Positions 8,503-18,641 of a DNA stretch of 64,000 nt are shown here, piece by piece (within the stretch, counting starts at the first letter, position 1; every line of letters starts with the position of its first letter). The DNA is taken from the NCBI GenBank assembly GCA_002352225.1, contig DEIA01000009.1, positions 97,436-161,435 of the forward strand, read 5' to 3'. The notes below the pieces were generated by a model, which was not told the DNA's origin, did not search any database, and was given only the letters and a program-made list of their open reading frames with translations. The position numbers and the translations under genes were made by a program. This DNA comes from Flammeovirgaceae bacterium UBA2786. Its GTDB lineage: Bacteria; Bacteroidota; Bacteroidia; Cytophagales; Cyclobacteriaceae.

Positions 8503-9263
8503 TCAGGCAGGCCCTTTCAGAAAGGATTACCGAAACCGATTTTCGCTTACGCGGAAAAGAACCCGGGCGATTAGAAAATTTCAGCGATGCTATTTTTGCA
8601 TTAGCCATTACGTTGTTACTCATCTCCACTTCTCCGCCCACCAACTTCGAACAGGTAAAACGTTTTGCTTACGAGTTGCTTCCGTTCCTGGTGTGCATCA
8701 CGCTCATCATGTTAATCTGGCACGAACACTTTCAGTTTTACCTTCGCTATGGTTTACGTAACAGCCGTATGATTGTATGGAACACATTGTTCCTTGCCAT
8801 TGTGCTTTTCTACGTTTATCCACTCAAGTTTCTTACAAAAATTATTATCCTGTTTCCGGTTGGTTACCTGCTTGGAGATCAGGCCTTACTCGATGACCTT
8901 AAAAAGATGATTAATCCGCAGGACATGGGCCAGCTCATGATCATTTATGGTTTTGGGGCCGCTTCAGTTTTTCTTGTGCTGCGTCAGATGTATAGCTATG
9001 TGCTAAGCAAAGCCGATGAACTCGGTTTAAGTGAGTTGGAGCGTTTGGATACCCGAACCAGCATTCGTACAAATTTCTTAATGGCTGTAGTTCCAGTTGC
9101 CTCAGTCGTCCTTTCTGCTATTTTTATTAACAGCTGGCTGGCCGGACCCATTGCCGGGTTTGTTTACTTTCTGTACACCCCTATTATGTTTGCTCATGGC
9201 AGGCGGGCCGACAAAAAGAGGAAAGAGTTGGTTGAGAAGCTGAATGATACCCCTCCTAAATAA
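8499..9263 (+). CDS. TMEM175-family (DUF1211) membrane protein, likely K+ channel
   Basis: The 254-residue protein contains the family hallmark RxxxFSD (R24, F28, S29, D30) at the start of its first membrane helix, followed by about five more hydrophobic segments. Bacterial TMEM175 proteins are single-repeat channels that form tetramers and conduct potassium with low selectivity. This copy is somewhat longer than usual, with a basic C-terminal tail (HGRRADKKRKE). Its ATG overlaps the PrsW stop codon. The pairing of a channel with a membrane protease suggests envelope or ion homeostasis but the link is only positional. Confidence 0.85.
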   Translation: MIRQALSERITETDFRLRGKEPGRLENFSDAIFALAITLLLISTSPPTNFEQVKRFAYELLPFLVCITLIMLIWHEHFQFYLRYGLRNSRMIVWNTLFLAIVLFYVYPLKFLTKIIILFPVGYLLGDQALLDDLKKMINPQDMGQLMIIYGFGAASVFLVLRQMYSYVLSKADELGLSELERLDTRTSIRTNFLMAVVPVASVVLSAIFINSWLAGPIAGFVYFLYTPIMFAHGRRADKKRKELVEKLNDTPPK

Positions 9264-9295
9264 AATGATACCTCAATTTTGAATGAACCTTTTCT

Positions 9296-9478
9296 ATGAA
9301 TATAGACCCTAAATACAAATCAATCTTACTGGAAGCATTGGAAGATATGATGTACAAACTCTCTATGCAACTGGAACCTCACAAAGGCAAACCGCTTACC
9401 GGTGAACGCAAGCAACTTACTGTAAAACAAAACGCGGTGGAAGAACTACAGCACCTTGTTTCTAACTCTATTGAATAG
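9296..9478 (+). CDS. Small soluble protein of unknown function (60 aa)
   Basis: A short, helix-rich, charged protein with no cysteine and no membrane segment. It lies 32 bases after the TMEM175-like gene on the same strand and ends before the convergent YggS gene. Codon use looks like that of its neighbours and the frame is clean from a good ATG, which supports a real gene. It resembles small coiled-coil-like regulatory proteins, but I do not recognise the family. Confidence 0.6.
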   Translation: MNIDPKYKSILLEALEDMMYKLSMQLEPHKGKPLTGERKQLTVKQNAVEELQHLVSNSIE

Positions 9479-9516
9479 AGTTACGTGGATCTGATTTAGG
9501 ACAGGCCTTGCCAACC

Positions 9517-10248
9517 TCAACCCTTACTTTCATTCCAGTAATAACTGTCAGGGTAAATCCGTTGTCCAAAAACAGCAGTACCTACCCGTATTATTGTTGC
9601 TCCCTCTTCAATAGCTGTTTCCATGTCCCCGCTCATTCCCATTGATAATTCGTTCATTTCTACATTGGAGATTTTTAATCCAATAATTTGTTGCTGTATG
9701 CTTTTGAGCAATCGGAAACAGGCGCGCACTTTTTCAGTTTCGTAACTAAACAACCCGATTGTCATCAACCCCTTTACTTTTAAGGCTTCTAACTGTGCTA
9801 CTTGTTTTACCAACTCTATAGTGCTCTCAGGGCTTGCTCCGAATTTACTCTCTTCATCAGAGGTGTTTACCTGAATAAACACTTCTATGGTTTTACCTTC
9901 TGCTTGTAATCGCTGATGTAGTTTTTCAGCCAGATCAAAGCGATCAAGTGATTGAATGCAGGCAACGTTGCATTTCAGAATATCCTTGATCTTATTGCTT
10001 TGCAGGTGGCCAATGAAATGTTTGGTGTGTGGCGTTTCTTTTAACGCTTCAAATTTTTCCTTTAGCTCCTGTACTTTGTTTTCGCCAATTAATGTTTGCC
10101 CTGCATTCAACGCTACTTTTATTCGCTCGGCAGGAACAGTTTTGGTGGCTAACAACAGTTTTACTTCTTCCGGGTTTCGTCCGGCCCGGTTGCAACTAAC
10201 TTCAATCCGTTTAAGTATTTGCTGCAGGTTTGTGACAATTTCATCCAT
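9517..10248 (-). CDS. yggS: PLP homeostasis protein, YggS/PROSC family
   Basis: This 243-residue protein is a full-length member of the COG0325 family, an alanine-racemase-like TIM barrel that binds pyridoxal phosphate without a known enzymatic reaction and buffers free PLP. The lysine that forms the Schiff base is K36 in LLLATKTVPA. The IGENKVQEL, HFIGHLQSNK, VNTSDEESKFG and LSMGMSGDMETAI motifs are all present, the last contributing phosphate binding. It is monocistronic and convergent with the small gene to its left. Confidence 0.95.
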   Translation of the reverse strand: MDEIVTNLQQILKRIEVSCNRAGRNPEEVKLLLATKTVPAERIKVALNAGQTLIGENKVQELKEKFEALKETPHTKHFIGHLQSNKIKDILKCNVACIQSLDRFDLAEKLHQRLQAEGKTIEVFIQVNTSDEESKFGASPESTIELVKQVAQLEALKVKGLMTIGLFSYETEKVRACFRLLKSIQQQIIGLKISNVEMNELSMGMSGDMETAIEEGATIIRVGTAVFGQRIYPDSYYWNESKG

Positions 10249-10352
10249 AAACTATATTCTTTGTTCAGGACAAGTGGTCTTCTGGAAAAAGTTAATCTCA
10301 ACATCAGAGTTTGAAACTACTTCCAGAAAGTTACTTTCCCGGCACCAACTTA

Positions 10353-12929
10353 CTACTCCTCTTCGCCACCACCAAACCCGCCACTGGTAAGCAAGCCTCC
10401 AAAGAACACGGCATTAAACAGAAGTTTATTAGTACCGTACCAATAACCCCGGAAAGCAGGATCGTCCACAAACAAAATAGCACGCCCCTGCCCCACGTTG
10501 CTCACCTGTAATGAAACCGAGTTCTTAATTTTCTCAAGATTAGTGGGGTGAATGTAGCCACTTAGTAAAGGATTGGCTGTGTACTGAATCACCCTGTTGA
10601 ATGAACTTTTTGATGGTTCTATAAAAACAGATGTATTGCGCCACACCGGCAACTCGCGACTAGTATACCCAAACCCAAGTGGATGAGTAATATCCAGATT
10701 GGTTTTATAGATCGATCCGCCAATAGCACGCGAGCCCTGATAATCGGCTGCAGTTACATAATCCATCCGCTTTGTGTCTTTCTTTTCTTCTTCTTTCTTC
10801 AACTGTTCATCAATCAGCTTGCTGTTTATCGCCCAACTCACAGCACTCTTTAGCAGAATTAAAGTGCCGCCTTGTTGCATCCAGGTTTTAATTTTACTTA
10901 TGCCTGCTTCGCCCAGCATTGCATAATTGCCAGCGGCTAAAATCAAGGTGTTGTAATCAGCAATCTGCAACCGGGCAAACTGACTGGTGTTTACTTTGGT
11001 AATGGGCATGCTCAACTTCGAATCGAACAAATACCAAATCGCGCCCGCATCGGTAGACGCTACCCCATCACCAATCAGCATGGCCACTTTGGGTGGTTTT
11101 ACCGTGCGCACATTGTTGCTGCCCAGGTCAATTCCTTCGGTGCTCAATCCGGTAGTTACCGAAACCACATCTACCCCGGCTGTTGCCGAAGCTTCTTTGA
11201 TCAGCCGAAACAACTCATCAGAAGAAATATTTTGATCTGCTACTGGTATCACCAGTGTTCCATATCCGAAATTTTTCTTTGCACCATTAACAGTAGCCGC
11301 AAAAGAGTTGAAGGAAGTTTTTACAAACACGCCTTTCGATAAAAGATAATATAATGCGCGTGCACTATTATATTCGTTCCACTCTATCAGGTAAGCATAA
11401 TTTGATTGCGTTATAGTTGCTGGGGTCACAATCAGGTTAGCGGTTGTTACACGTTCTCCTTTCGAAAATTTAGTGGTTGCATTCAATGCATCGTGTGGCA
11501 AGCCATAGGCCAAAGCCATCGTCCATGCGCTGGCATCGTAAAACACACTGTCGTGGAAGGAGGTTACTTTCTCAAACATACTGCGTACCATGCGATATTG
11601 TGTTTGATCGGTTGTAACCACAAACGCTTTTCCTTTCTCATACTTGTTCGGCCCCACCGAAAGATCAGCCCCTAGTTGATATGTTCCTATTCTGTGTTTC
11701 AGCAACAAATCAGCAAAGGCACGTGTGCGGCTTTGGTCTTTGCTATCACCAAATACATAGGCTTTTACAGACGATTTTCTCCCTTCATCCAATGCCGATT
11801 TAAAATAATCCTGCTGATGCTTTAACAGCAACTCCCGGTTTTCGACACCCGCCTTTACGGTAGCCAACCCACTGCGTACATGATTGCGAATAGTAAAGGC
11901 AAATGTTACTTCTTTGGTAGAACTCTTTTGCACATGGCCGCGCGAACTGGCCTGCTCAAACAAAAGTCCAAGCCCGCCATGAATGTCGGGATACGTTGAT
12001 CCATAGCCTGGGTACGAATTATCGAAACTTTCTTTTGAGTAGTACAATGAGCCAATATCATCCAATGCTTTGGCAAAGTATTTTGCAAAGAGTGGATTCA
12101 GTACATCGTAATTGGCGCGGGGCACTACCGGGTTTTCGGAAGCATACGGTTTGGTGGGTTCAAAAAAGTGTGTGGCATTGGTGCCCATCTCGTGAAAATC
12201 GGTGCACACGTTTGGTAACCATTGATGAAAGAACTCGATGCGGTTGCGACTTTCCACATGTGCCAGCGGCAACCAATCGCGGTTAAGGTCAAACCAATAA
12301 TGATTGGTACGACCGCCAGGCCATACTTCATTGTGTTCACGATCCATCGGATCGGCCACGGGTGGAAATCCTTTGTGCATATTGGCCCAGTTGCTGTGGC
12401 GATCGCGTCCATCGGGATTATAATTTGGATCAATGTGGATTACTCCTTCTTTTAGTGTGCGCTCGGCTTCAGCCCCCTGTGCGGCTATCATGTAATAAGC
12501 CGTTAGCAGGGCTGCTTCGCTACTGCTCGGTTCGTTGCCATGTACATTATACCCAAGGGTAATGATTACCGGCATAGAAGAAATATTTGCCGGCTGAGAA
12601 GGATCAGCCAGTTTCAAATGCTCTTTCCGAATGTCTTCGATACGGGCATAATTTTCCGGACTGGTAATAGTAAGCACAACCTGCGGCCTGCGTTCGTTGG
12701 TGTACCCGATAATTTGAAAATGAGCTTTGGGCGATAGCCTGGCCAATTCCTGGAAGTAGGATACAATCCGGTCGTGTCGTGTATGCCAATCGCCAACCGG
12801 GTAGCCCAGAAATTGCTCGGGCGTAGGAATGGCCGGGTCGAAGGATACTCCAGTAGGGAAGAAGTAATTGTTTTGGGCTTGCACACTCATGCCGAGTGTC
12901 AGCGCAAAAAGGAAAAGCAGCTTTTTCAT
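10353..12929 (-). CDS. Exported M14 zinc carboxypeptidase with C-terminal amidotransferase-like region
   Basis: The 858-residue protein opens with a signal peptide ending VQAQ. The M14 peptidase domain covers about residues 40-340: H130 and E133 in NVHGNEPS are zinc ligands and the third lies in CTDFHEMG; DPNYNPDGRDR and FDLNRDW line the substrate site. The second half resembles the glutamine-amidotransferase-like or ThuA-like fold found behind this peptidase type (for example KVAMLIGDG and ADYNTLILAAGNY). It ends in a glycine- and glutamate-rich tail. The protein probably trims peptides in the periplasm or outside the cell. An inverted repeat lies just upstream of its start. Confidence 0.88.
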   Translation of the reverse strand: MKKLLFLFALTLGMSVQAQNNYFFPTGVSFDPAIPTPEQFLGYPVGDWHTRHDRIVSYFQELARLSPKAHFQIIGYTNERRPQVVLTITSPENYARIEDIRKEHLKLADPSQPANISSMPVIITLGYNVHGNEPSSSEAALLTAYYMIAAQGAEAERTLKEGVIHIDPNYNPDGRDRHSNWANMHKGFPPVADPMDREHNEVWPGGRTNHYWFDLNRDWLPLAHVESRNRIEFFHQWLPNVCTDFHEMGTNATHFFEPTKPYASENPVVPRANYDVLNPLFAKYFAKALDDIGSLYYSKESFDNSYPGYGSTYPDIHGGLGLLFEQASSRGHVQKSSTKEVTFAFTIRNHVRSGLATVKAGVENRELLLKHQQDYFKSALDEGRKSSVKAYVFGDSKDQSRTRAFADLLLKHRIGTYQLGADLSVGPNKYEKGKAFVVTTDQTQYRMVRSMFEKVTSFHDSVFYDASAWTMALAYGLPHDALNATTKFSKGERVTTANLIVTPATITQSNYAYLIEWNEYNSARALYYLLSKGVFVKTSFNSFAATVNGAKKNFGYGTLVIPVADQNISSDELFRLIKEASATAGVDVVSVTTGLSTEGIDLGSNNVRTVKPPKVAMLIGDGVASTDAGAIWYLFDSKLSMPITKVNTSQFARLQIADYNTLILAAGNYAMLGEAGISKIKTWMQQGGTLILLKSAVSWAINSKLIDEQLKKEEEKKDTKRMDYVTAADYQGSRAIGGSIYKTNLDITHPLGFGYTSRELPVWRNTSVFIEPSKSSFNRVIQYTANPLLSGYIHPTNLEKIKNSVSLQVSNVGQGRAILFVDDPAFRGYWYGTNKLLFNAVFFGGLLTSGGFGGGEEE

Positions 12930-12936
12930 AGGGGGT

Positions 12937-12962
12937 GATTGAGTTCGAAAAAATACTCAATC
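12937..12962 (-). promoter_or_regulatory. Inverted repeat in the leader of the M14 gene
   Basis: GATTGAGT and ACTCAATC pair perfectly around a 10-base centre, a few bases upstream of the M14 ATG and downstream of the giant gene's stop. No T-run follows it on either strand, so a protein operator or RNA hairpin that affects translation is as likely as a terminator. Confidence 0.35.
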
Positions 12963-13003
12963 GATCTTAAAGATTACAGAAGTTTTGTGATGAAAGGTCT
13001 GAC

Positions 13004-16000
13004 TTAAAAGCCATCATCTTCTTCGTCCTTCTTTTTCTCCTTCTTCTGGGCTTCGGTAGAGCCTGAGGTTAAATCATACGGAGCTTCGAGACCGTAATAC
13101 ACCTGGCGGAATTTATTTATCCAGGCCAACGTCTCGTCTATTGTGCCCGGTATATAAACCAACTCTCCCACTTTTGCTTTACTGGCGTTCGACTTCTTAG
13201 CCATAAAATCGTTAATGGGTTGTAACGATGATTGAATCATTACCCGGTTGTCTTCCATTCCAAAGTAAAACCATGAATCGGGCGAGGCTTTAATGAAAAG
13301 ATGAAACACAGGAGCTCCGTCTTCGGTTTTCCGAATCTCCATAAATCCTTCGAAAGCTCCGTTTACATCGTTGCGGCCTAAATGGCTCAACCCTAAAAGA
13401 CCCTCACTATAAAATGATTTATTCTCTTGCGACCACTTCAGGTTTACATTCGAAAACACAAGGGGTTTTTGAAGCCCTTGTACAGAAGCCAATGGCACAT
13501 AATTTTGCAATGACCGCTGTTCGTAATCTTTCACTACACGCTCGCCCACAATATCGGCTATTTTATAGAGCAGGTCAGTTTGGTCGCCTAGTCCTTCTTC
13601 CTTTACACCCTCGTTTTTAATTACATCCAATATGCTGGCTGCCATTAACTGGTAAACCATTGCGGGCGCATTCATGTCAACCATTATGAACGCGTTCATT
13701 TTGATTTCGTTTGTTTCCAGGTTACCAGAACCCAGTGCCGAAGCGGTAACTTTAAAATCTTTAGCATCTTCAAAGAATTTAACAGGTCCTTCAAAACGCA
13801 CTTCCTGTTTGTCTTCGTTATAAGCAAACACTTTACCCGATAATTTTTCGCCAGCCGATTTTGCCCGGTCTTCTATACGGAATTCTTTAGATTCTTCCTG
13901 ATAAAAAAGCGAACCGGCAGGAAGGAAGAAGTCATCATCGGCCGGATCTTTTTTGTCGAATACGAATGTGATGTACAAATCATTGTCTTCCGCAAAATGA
14001 AGTCCGGCATCGGGTTTACGACCTTCTTCCGTAATAGCATTATTAAAGTCGAGGTAAATTTCTTTCTCATCACCGCTTTGGGTATAGAGTAACCAGGTGT
14101 TATAGTTTTTGATTTTTTTCAGATCCAGTTTTACAAAGCCCTTCAGTTGTAAGGCTGGTTTGGTGGCATACATGGTCATATCGCCTTTATAGAAAATACG
14201 AGGGGCCACCCGAATATTATTACTTTCTGCTACCGCACCATTGCCAACTGTTTGCATTGTGGCTACACCGCGGTTACGTTTGTTTTTGGTCGCTTCGGTT
14301 ATTGGCTCCAAATGAAAATCTGTCATTTTAATAGCAAACGTGTCGTTAACCGAATTCACATATTGATATGTGGCATACCCGCTAAACTCCTTTCGGGAAA
14401 TAACATCCACCACCCCATCCGTCAGCCGGTGGTATCCATTCAGGGTATCCATCACAATAGTTGTATTTTTCAATTGTCCGATTTTTGCATTCTCTAAAAT
14501 TAATACTTCGTTGTTCTCGGGCGTAATGCGTGCATCGGCTACCGTTATATAAGGAATACCACTCACCTTCAATTGTTGTGTTTGAATATCGTACTCTGCT
14601 TTCTCTGCATTAAAGCTCAATGAATCTAATTCCTTGCGCGTGGTGTAGAAGTATGAATCTTCCAGAGGCACATCAGGAGCTTTACTCATTACAATTTTTT
14701 GTGTGTTCAAATCCCATCTTGCTTCAGGAATAGAAGTTTTAAACTGGGCATACGGAAAATCAATGGCGGCCTCTCCGGTAATTTCGGGGCTAACGGTAGC
14801 AAAATTTTTATCGAGATTAAAATTCAATTTCACATTGCTGCCGGCCAATGCGGGTTTAGCGGGATTACTGGTTTTCACTTCGAAGCGGGCATGACGCGCT
14901 CCAAACTCTTTTGCCGAGAAAGTCATTTCCTTCGAACGCACTTCTGATCCGCGTGTACTCAATCTTCCATCACCTCCCACACCGGTTTTGGAAACAATCA
15001 GGTTGCCATCCAGTGTAGCCGAGTTCTGATAAAGGCTAAAGGGCTCCTTCATGTTTTTTATGTTCATCTTATCTTGCTTAGGCAGCCATTTTAATCGATA
15101 GTCGTTCAGCTTTACCTGTGGAAAGTAAACTGATCCATAAAGTTTTTCTCTTATCTCGCCCACATTGCCACGCCCCACTACCGAATCGGGATAAAAAATA
15201 AAATCTCTCGACTCTACCGTGGCTGCCAGGTAATCAATCTTTCCTGCCGCACGAATACCCGCATTGTCGAGTGATATGCCTCCATACAACTTTCCATCTC
15301 CCTGAAACAATTGATATCCTGATGTAGGTAATGCATGCGTAAACCCAAGCGATTTATCGGGCATAGTGTGGAGTTTTTCTTTGAATGCCGGCAACATTCC
15401 ACTCGATACAAAGGTGCCCTCAAAGTTTATCGACCCAGGGTCAGCATCATTCAAACTATCAAGTTTAAATGGCGGTACTACAAAAAATACCGATCGGTCA
15501 TACGCTCCGTTCAAAACTTCGCTTCTGTCAAAATAAATCACTCCGCCTGCAGTAGCATCTAATCGTGGGTAGTTTGGAATTTTATCTTTTCCTGATTTAT
15601 TATCAGGGCGGTTTATGAAAAGCGTTCCGGATGTTTTGTTGCTTGATGCCTGCATTCCACTTGCCGCCTGTGCTGTCGAGTCTGCTCCTACCATGGAATT
15701 GTTAACCCTTCTGCGCGTGCCATTTTTTTCAGTTACATAGAACCGGATCGAATCGATATGATTCATATTGATGAAGAAACTATCATATTTCAGTGTAAAA
15801 TCCCGACCCGATATTTCGAAGTTTCCTGCATTGATTGTTCCGTTAAATTTTATGTCCCGATTTTGTAAAAACGTTATGCGGCTGCTGTCCGGTTTAATTA
15901 CCACATTAAGGGAATCACTCACGTTAAATTCTTCTACACCATATACATTCATGCGACCTTCTTTCAAACTGATAAAAGCATTAGCTACTGTATCGGTAAG

Positions 16001-17677
16001 CGAATGAATTTTCATGTTGTCGTAATCTGAAAACCCCTTTGCGGATTGCAGGAAGTTTAGGGCTTTGTCTTTTACATGAATTCTTCCGGTGCGGGCATCA
16101 TAATCGATCATGCCCCGCTGAAACAAAAAATCGGCTGCCATTCGGGCTACCGCCAATGTTCGGCCTTCTTCCACCAGATCGAAAACATAAAAATCATTAC
16201 TGCCAATGGTGTTGGCATAGTTCACAACCAATGCCAGTGGGTGAAAGTTAAACCCCTGCCCGCGCAATTCGCGATATCCTTCGGGGTCATAGAAGTTGTT
16301 CGATTCGATAATCATGGGGGCAACTTTACCGCTTCCCTGTACCCACATTTTTATGCTGTCCGATTTAAGATTCCAGTCCAGGCGATCGGTTGTAAATTCT
16401 ACCTGAAAATAAGTTGATGTAAAAGGTGCTTTGCGTTGCGAACTTTTCTCTTTGTTTAGCAAGAGTCGTTGTTTTGCAAAATCATACCGCAATTCCATAG
16501 CGGGATGAACAATAGAATCATTTTGGTGGAATATTGTTACGCGAGCCTGTGGCGAAATAATAACAGAATCCTGAAACCCAAAGGTAGCCGCAACAGCTTT
16601 AAAACGTTTGTTGGCTTCGCCAAAAATTTCGATGGTGGCAAGATCATTATTTACCGTATTAGAATTTGCCACTGCTCCTTGTACGCCAAATCCGCCTGTG
16701 TATTTCAACTTCAGGTTTTCTAATCCTACCAGATTAATGTTGGCTTCGTACGATTTGAAGCGTGGGTAGGAAGAAGTTTGTGGCGACTTATGATTGATAC
16801 TCCTGAATTCAAAAACGCCTGGCACATTACCCGGTACTTTACCCATATAGGTAAGCCGGCCTTGTTCCGCCTTCAGGTATGGCTGGCTGGCTTTAAAACT
16901 ATATTTATTCAGATCATAATACACAGAGTCGGGCGAAAGCCCTGCTGATACCCAATCGAATCGGCCCCCTTCACCCACAAAAAGTTTATCGCGTAAAGAA
17001 AACACACCTTTTGTGTTTTGAAGCGAGGTTGAATCATACGCGGTATTAAAATTTAAGGAAACACGATCGAAGACAATAACCGGTCCCAGAATTTCGGGCT
17101 GTATAATTTCCTGTTGCCATGCCGGCCTGTTATAGGCTGTGGTATCAACCGGTGTATCGTAATTATAGGTTTGCGTTGTATCGGGTGGTGGCGGTTCGCG
17201 GTATTCAAACTTATAACTATCGTCTTTGGCCAGAAGTTGAAATGCCTTATCATAATTTAACGCATGGTATTCAAAAAAATCTCTTGAAAGTTGAAAGTAT
17301 AAATTAACCTGCACGGCATTGTCTTGCGCCAACACCTTATCGGTTACTGAAAAAAAATCACTCAGCTTGCCTAAGTCTGCATTTTCGATAGTAACGGCTG
17401 CAGCAATGGCTCCGTAATAGTTAACCAGATGCGGGCGCACCCTGTAACCTTTCTTCTTCATTAATTTTGCCTGAGCGCGTATAACCTGCTGGTGATCGGG
17501 GCCCAGAGAATTCCAGGCTGTATTAAACGCTGCCGCCACTGCCATGGCATCGGTAGCCTTAGTATTTTCCAAAACCAAACGCACGCTATCCTGAAAGCTG
17601 GTTGGCTCGGGCCCGGATTGTGCAAACAGCCCAACAGCAAGGCAAAGGGTTACGATATGGGTTAGAACTAGCTTCAA
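13004..17677 (-). CDS. Giant exported protein of unknown function (1557 aa)
   Basis: The protein starts with a signal peptide (LCLAVGLFAQ). A helical N-terminal region follows (about 20-150), then a proline-rich linker with a PPPPDT stretch, then more than 1300 residues dominated by short beta strands alternating with charged turns, as in very long beta-solenoid, beta-jellyroll or AsmA/LptA-like stacks. It ends in a lysine/glutamate-rich tail. I recognise no catalytic motif and no TamB C-terminal domain. The start is TTG: the codon two upstream is a stop, and no ATG lies between it and the signal peptide. It is followed by the M14 peptidase on the same strand. A role in envelope lipid or surface-protein handling is a guess from shape only. 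Confidence 0.8.
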   Translation of the reverse strand: MKLVLTHIVTLCLAVGLFAQSGPEPTSFQDSVRLVLENTKATDAMAVAAAFNTAWNSLGPDHQQVIRAQAKLMKKKGYRVRPHLVNYYGAIAAAVTIENADLGKLSDFFSVTDKVLAQDNAVQVNLYFQLSRDFFEYHALNYDKAFQLLAKDDSYKFEYREPPPPDTTQTYNYDTPVDTTAYNRPAWQQEIIQPEILGPVIVFDRVSLNFNTAYDSTSLQNTKGVFSLRDKLFVGEGGRFDWVSAGLSPDSVYYDLNKYSFKASQPYLKAEQGRLTYMGKVPGNVPGVFEFRSINHKSPQTSSYPRFKSYEANINLVGLENLKLKYTGGFGVQGAVANSNTVNNDLATIEIFGEANKRFKAVAATFGFQDSVIISPQARVTIFHQNDSIVHPAMELRYDFAKQRLLLNKEKSSQRKAPFTSTYFQVEFTTDRLDWNLKSDSIKMWVQGSGKVAPMIIESNNFYDPEGYRELRGQGFNFHPLALVVNYANTIGSNDFYVFDLVEEGRTLAVARMAADFLFQRGMIDYDARTGRIHVKDKALNFLQSAKGFSDYDNMKIHSLTDTVANAFISLKEGRMNVYGVEEFNVSDSLNVVIKPDSSRITFLQNRDIKFNGTINAGNFEISGRDFTLKYDSFFINMNHIDSIRFYVTEKNGTRRRVNNSMVGADSTAQAASGMQASSNKTSGTLFINRPDNKSGKDKIPNYPRLDATAGGVIYFDRSEVLNGAYDRSVFFVVPPFKLDSLNDADPGSINFEGTFVSSGMLPAFKEKLHTMPDKSLGFTHALPTSGYQLFQGDGKLYGGISLDNAGIRAAGKIDYLAATVESRDFIFYPDSVVGRGNVGEIREKLYGSVYFPQVKLNDYRLKWLPKQDKMNIKNMKEPFSLYQNSATLDGNLIVSKTGVGGDGRLSTRGSEVRSKEMTFSAKEFGARHARFEVKTSNPAKPALAGSNVKLNFNLDKNFATVSPEITGEAAIDFPYAQFKTSIPEARWDLNTQKIVMSKAPDVPLEDSYFYTTRKELDSLSFNAEKAEYDIQTQQLKVSGIPYITVADARITPENNEVLILENAKIGQLKNTTIVMDTLNGYHRLTDGVVDVISRKEFSGYATYQYVNSVNDTFAIKMTDFHLEPITEATKNKRNRGVATMQTVGNGAVAESNNIRVAPRIFYKGDMTMYATKPALQLKGFVKLDLKKIKNYNTWLLYTQSGDEKEIYLDFNNAITEEGRKPDAGLHFAEDNDLYITFVFDKKDPADDDFFLPAGSLFYQEESKEFRIEDRAKSAGEKLSGKVFAYNEDKQEVRFEGPVKFFEDAKDFKVTASALGSGNLETNEIKMNAFIMVDMNAPAMVYQLMAASILDVIKNEGVKEEGLGDQTDLLYKIADIVGERVVKDYEQRSLQNYVPLASVQGLQKPLVFSNVNLKWSQENKSFYSEGLLGLSHLGRNDVNGAFEGFMEIRKTEDGAPVFHLFIKASPDSWFYFGMEDNRVMIQSSLQPINDFMAKKSNASKAKVGELVYIPGTIDETLAWINKFRQVYYGLEAPYDLTSGSTEAQKKEKKKDEEDDGF

Positions 17678-17786
17678 GGGTTAAAAAACCTTCAAATTCG
17701 CAAAAATCAGACTAATCTACTAATTGCTGTTTATGGGTTACTCTCTGTAACAACAAGTACTGATAATAACTTTCTATAACACCCGA

Positions 17787-18614
17787 TTATTGCATTTTTA
17801 AAAGGAGGCAAGCCCAGGTTTCCCGCTCCTGATGGAAGACTTCCTGCAATGTATACTTTGCTGCTTCAGCTTTCAGATCGGGAATGTCTTTTACATAAAA
17901 ACCACTGAGTAATAGTTCGCCACCGGGTTTTAAGAAAGTGGAATACTGCTGCATTTCGGCCAGCAAAATGTTTTTGTTGATGTTGGCTAAGATAATATCA
18001 AACGTTCCATTCAGATTTACTTCGTTAATCTTGCCCAATTGAATGTGAATGTTGGTGCAGTTGTTATTAGTCGCATTTTCATTACCATTCTCCACACTCC
18101 ATTCGTCAATATCAAACGCCTCCACTTCGGTTGCGCCCAGTTTACTGGCCATTACCGAAAGTATAGCCGTACCGCATCCTGCATCCATTACCCGCTTGCC
18201 ACGATGATCCATTTTCATTTGTGCGCTCAACATTAAATGGGTGGTTTGATGATGCCCCGTTCCAAAACTCATTTTTGGCGTAACGATGATTTCGTATGGA
18301 TAGGTTCTTTCTATTTTATGAAAGGCTGCACGCACCAGACATTTATCATCTACAATAATAGGCTCTACATTTTTCTCCCACTCTTCATTCCAGTTCTGTT
18401 TTTCAATTTCATCAAACTGAAACACAAGCGGGCTAACGTGCGCATACTTTTCTTTGATTTCTTGCAGCAACTGTTTATCAAACGCATTGCCTTCTGTGTA
18501 TGCTTCAAAACCCGTTTCGGTTTCCATAAACGTATCGAAGCCTGCTTCGGCTATTTCGGCCATCAGGATTTCGGAGTACTCTGAATTGCACGTTACTTGT
18601 AAGCGTGAATACAT
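17787..18614 (-). CDS. prmA: Ribosomal protein L11 methyltransferase
   Basis: The 275-residue protein has the PrmA layout: an N-terminal substrate-recognition domain, then an SAM-dependent methyltransferase core with PKMSFGTGHHQTT, the glycine loop MDAGCGTAILS, the acidic strand end FDIDEW and the NILANINKN catalytic block. PrmA trimethylates ribosomal protein L11. The ATG at 18614 begins directly at the MYSRLQV strand; an in-frame TTG at 18644 would add ten residues that run through a palindrome, so it is rejected. It lies downstream of tpiA on the same strand, separated by that palindrome. Confidence 0.95.
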   Translation of the reverse strand: MYSRLQVTCNSEYSEILMAEIAEAGFDTFMETETGFEAYTEGNAFDKQLLQEIKEKYAHVSPLVFQFDEIEKQNWNEEWEKNVEPIIVDDKCLVRAAFHKIERTYPYEIIVTPKMSFGTGHHQTTHLMLSAQMKMDHRGKRVMDAGCGTAILSVMASKLGATEVEAFDIDEWSVENGNENATNNNCTNIHIQLGKINEVNLNGTFDIILANINKNILLAEMQQYSTFLKPGGELLLSGFYVKDIPDLKAEAAKYTLQEVFHQERETWACLLLKMQ

Positions 18615-18641
18615 ACTTAAATTATCAAATGAGTCAATTTT

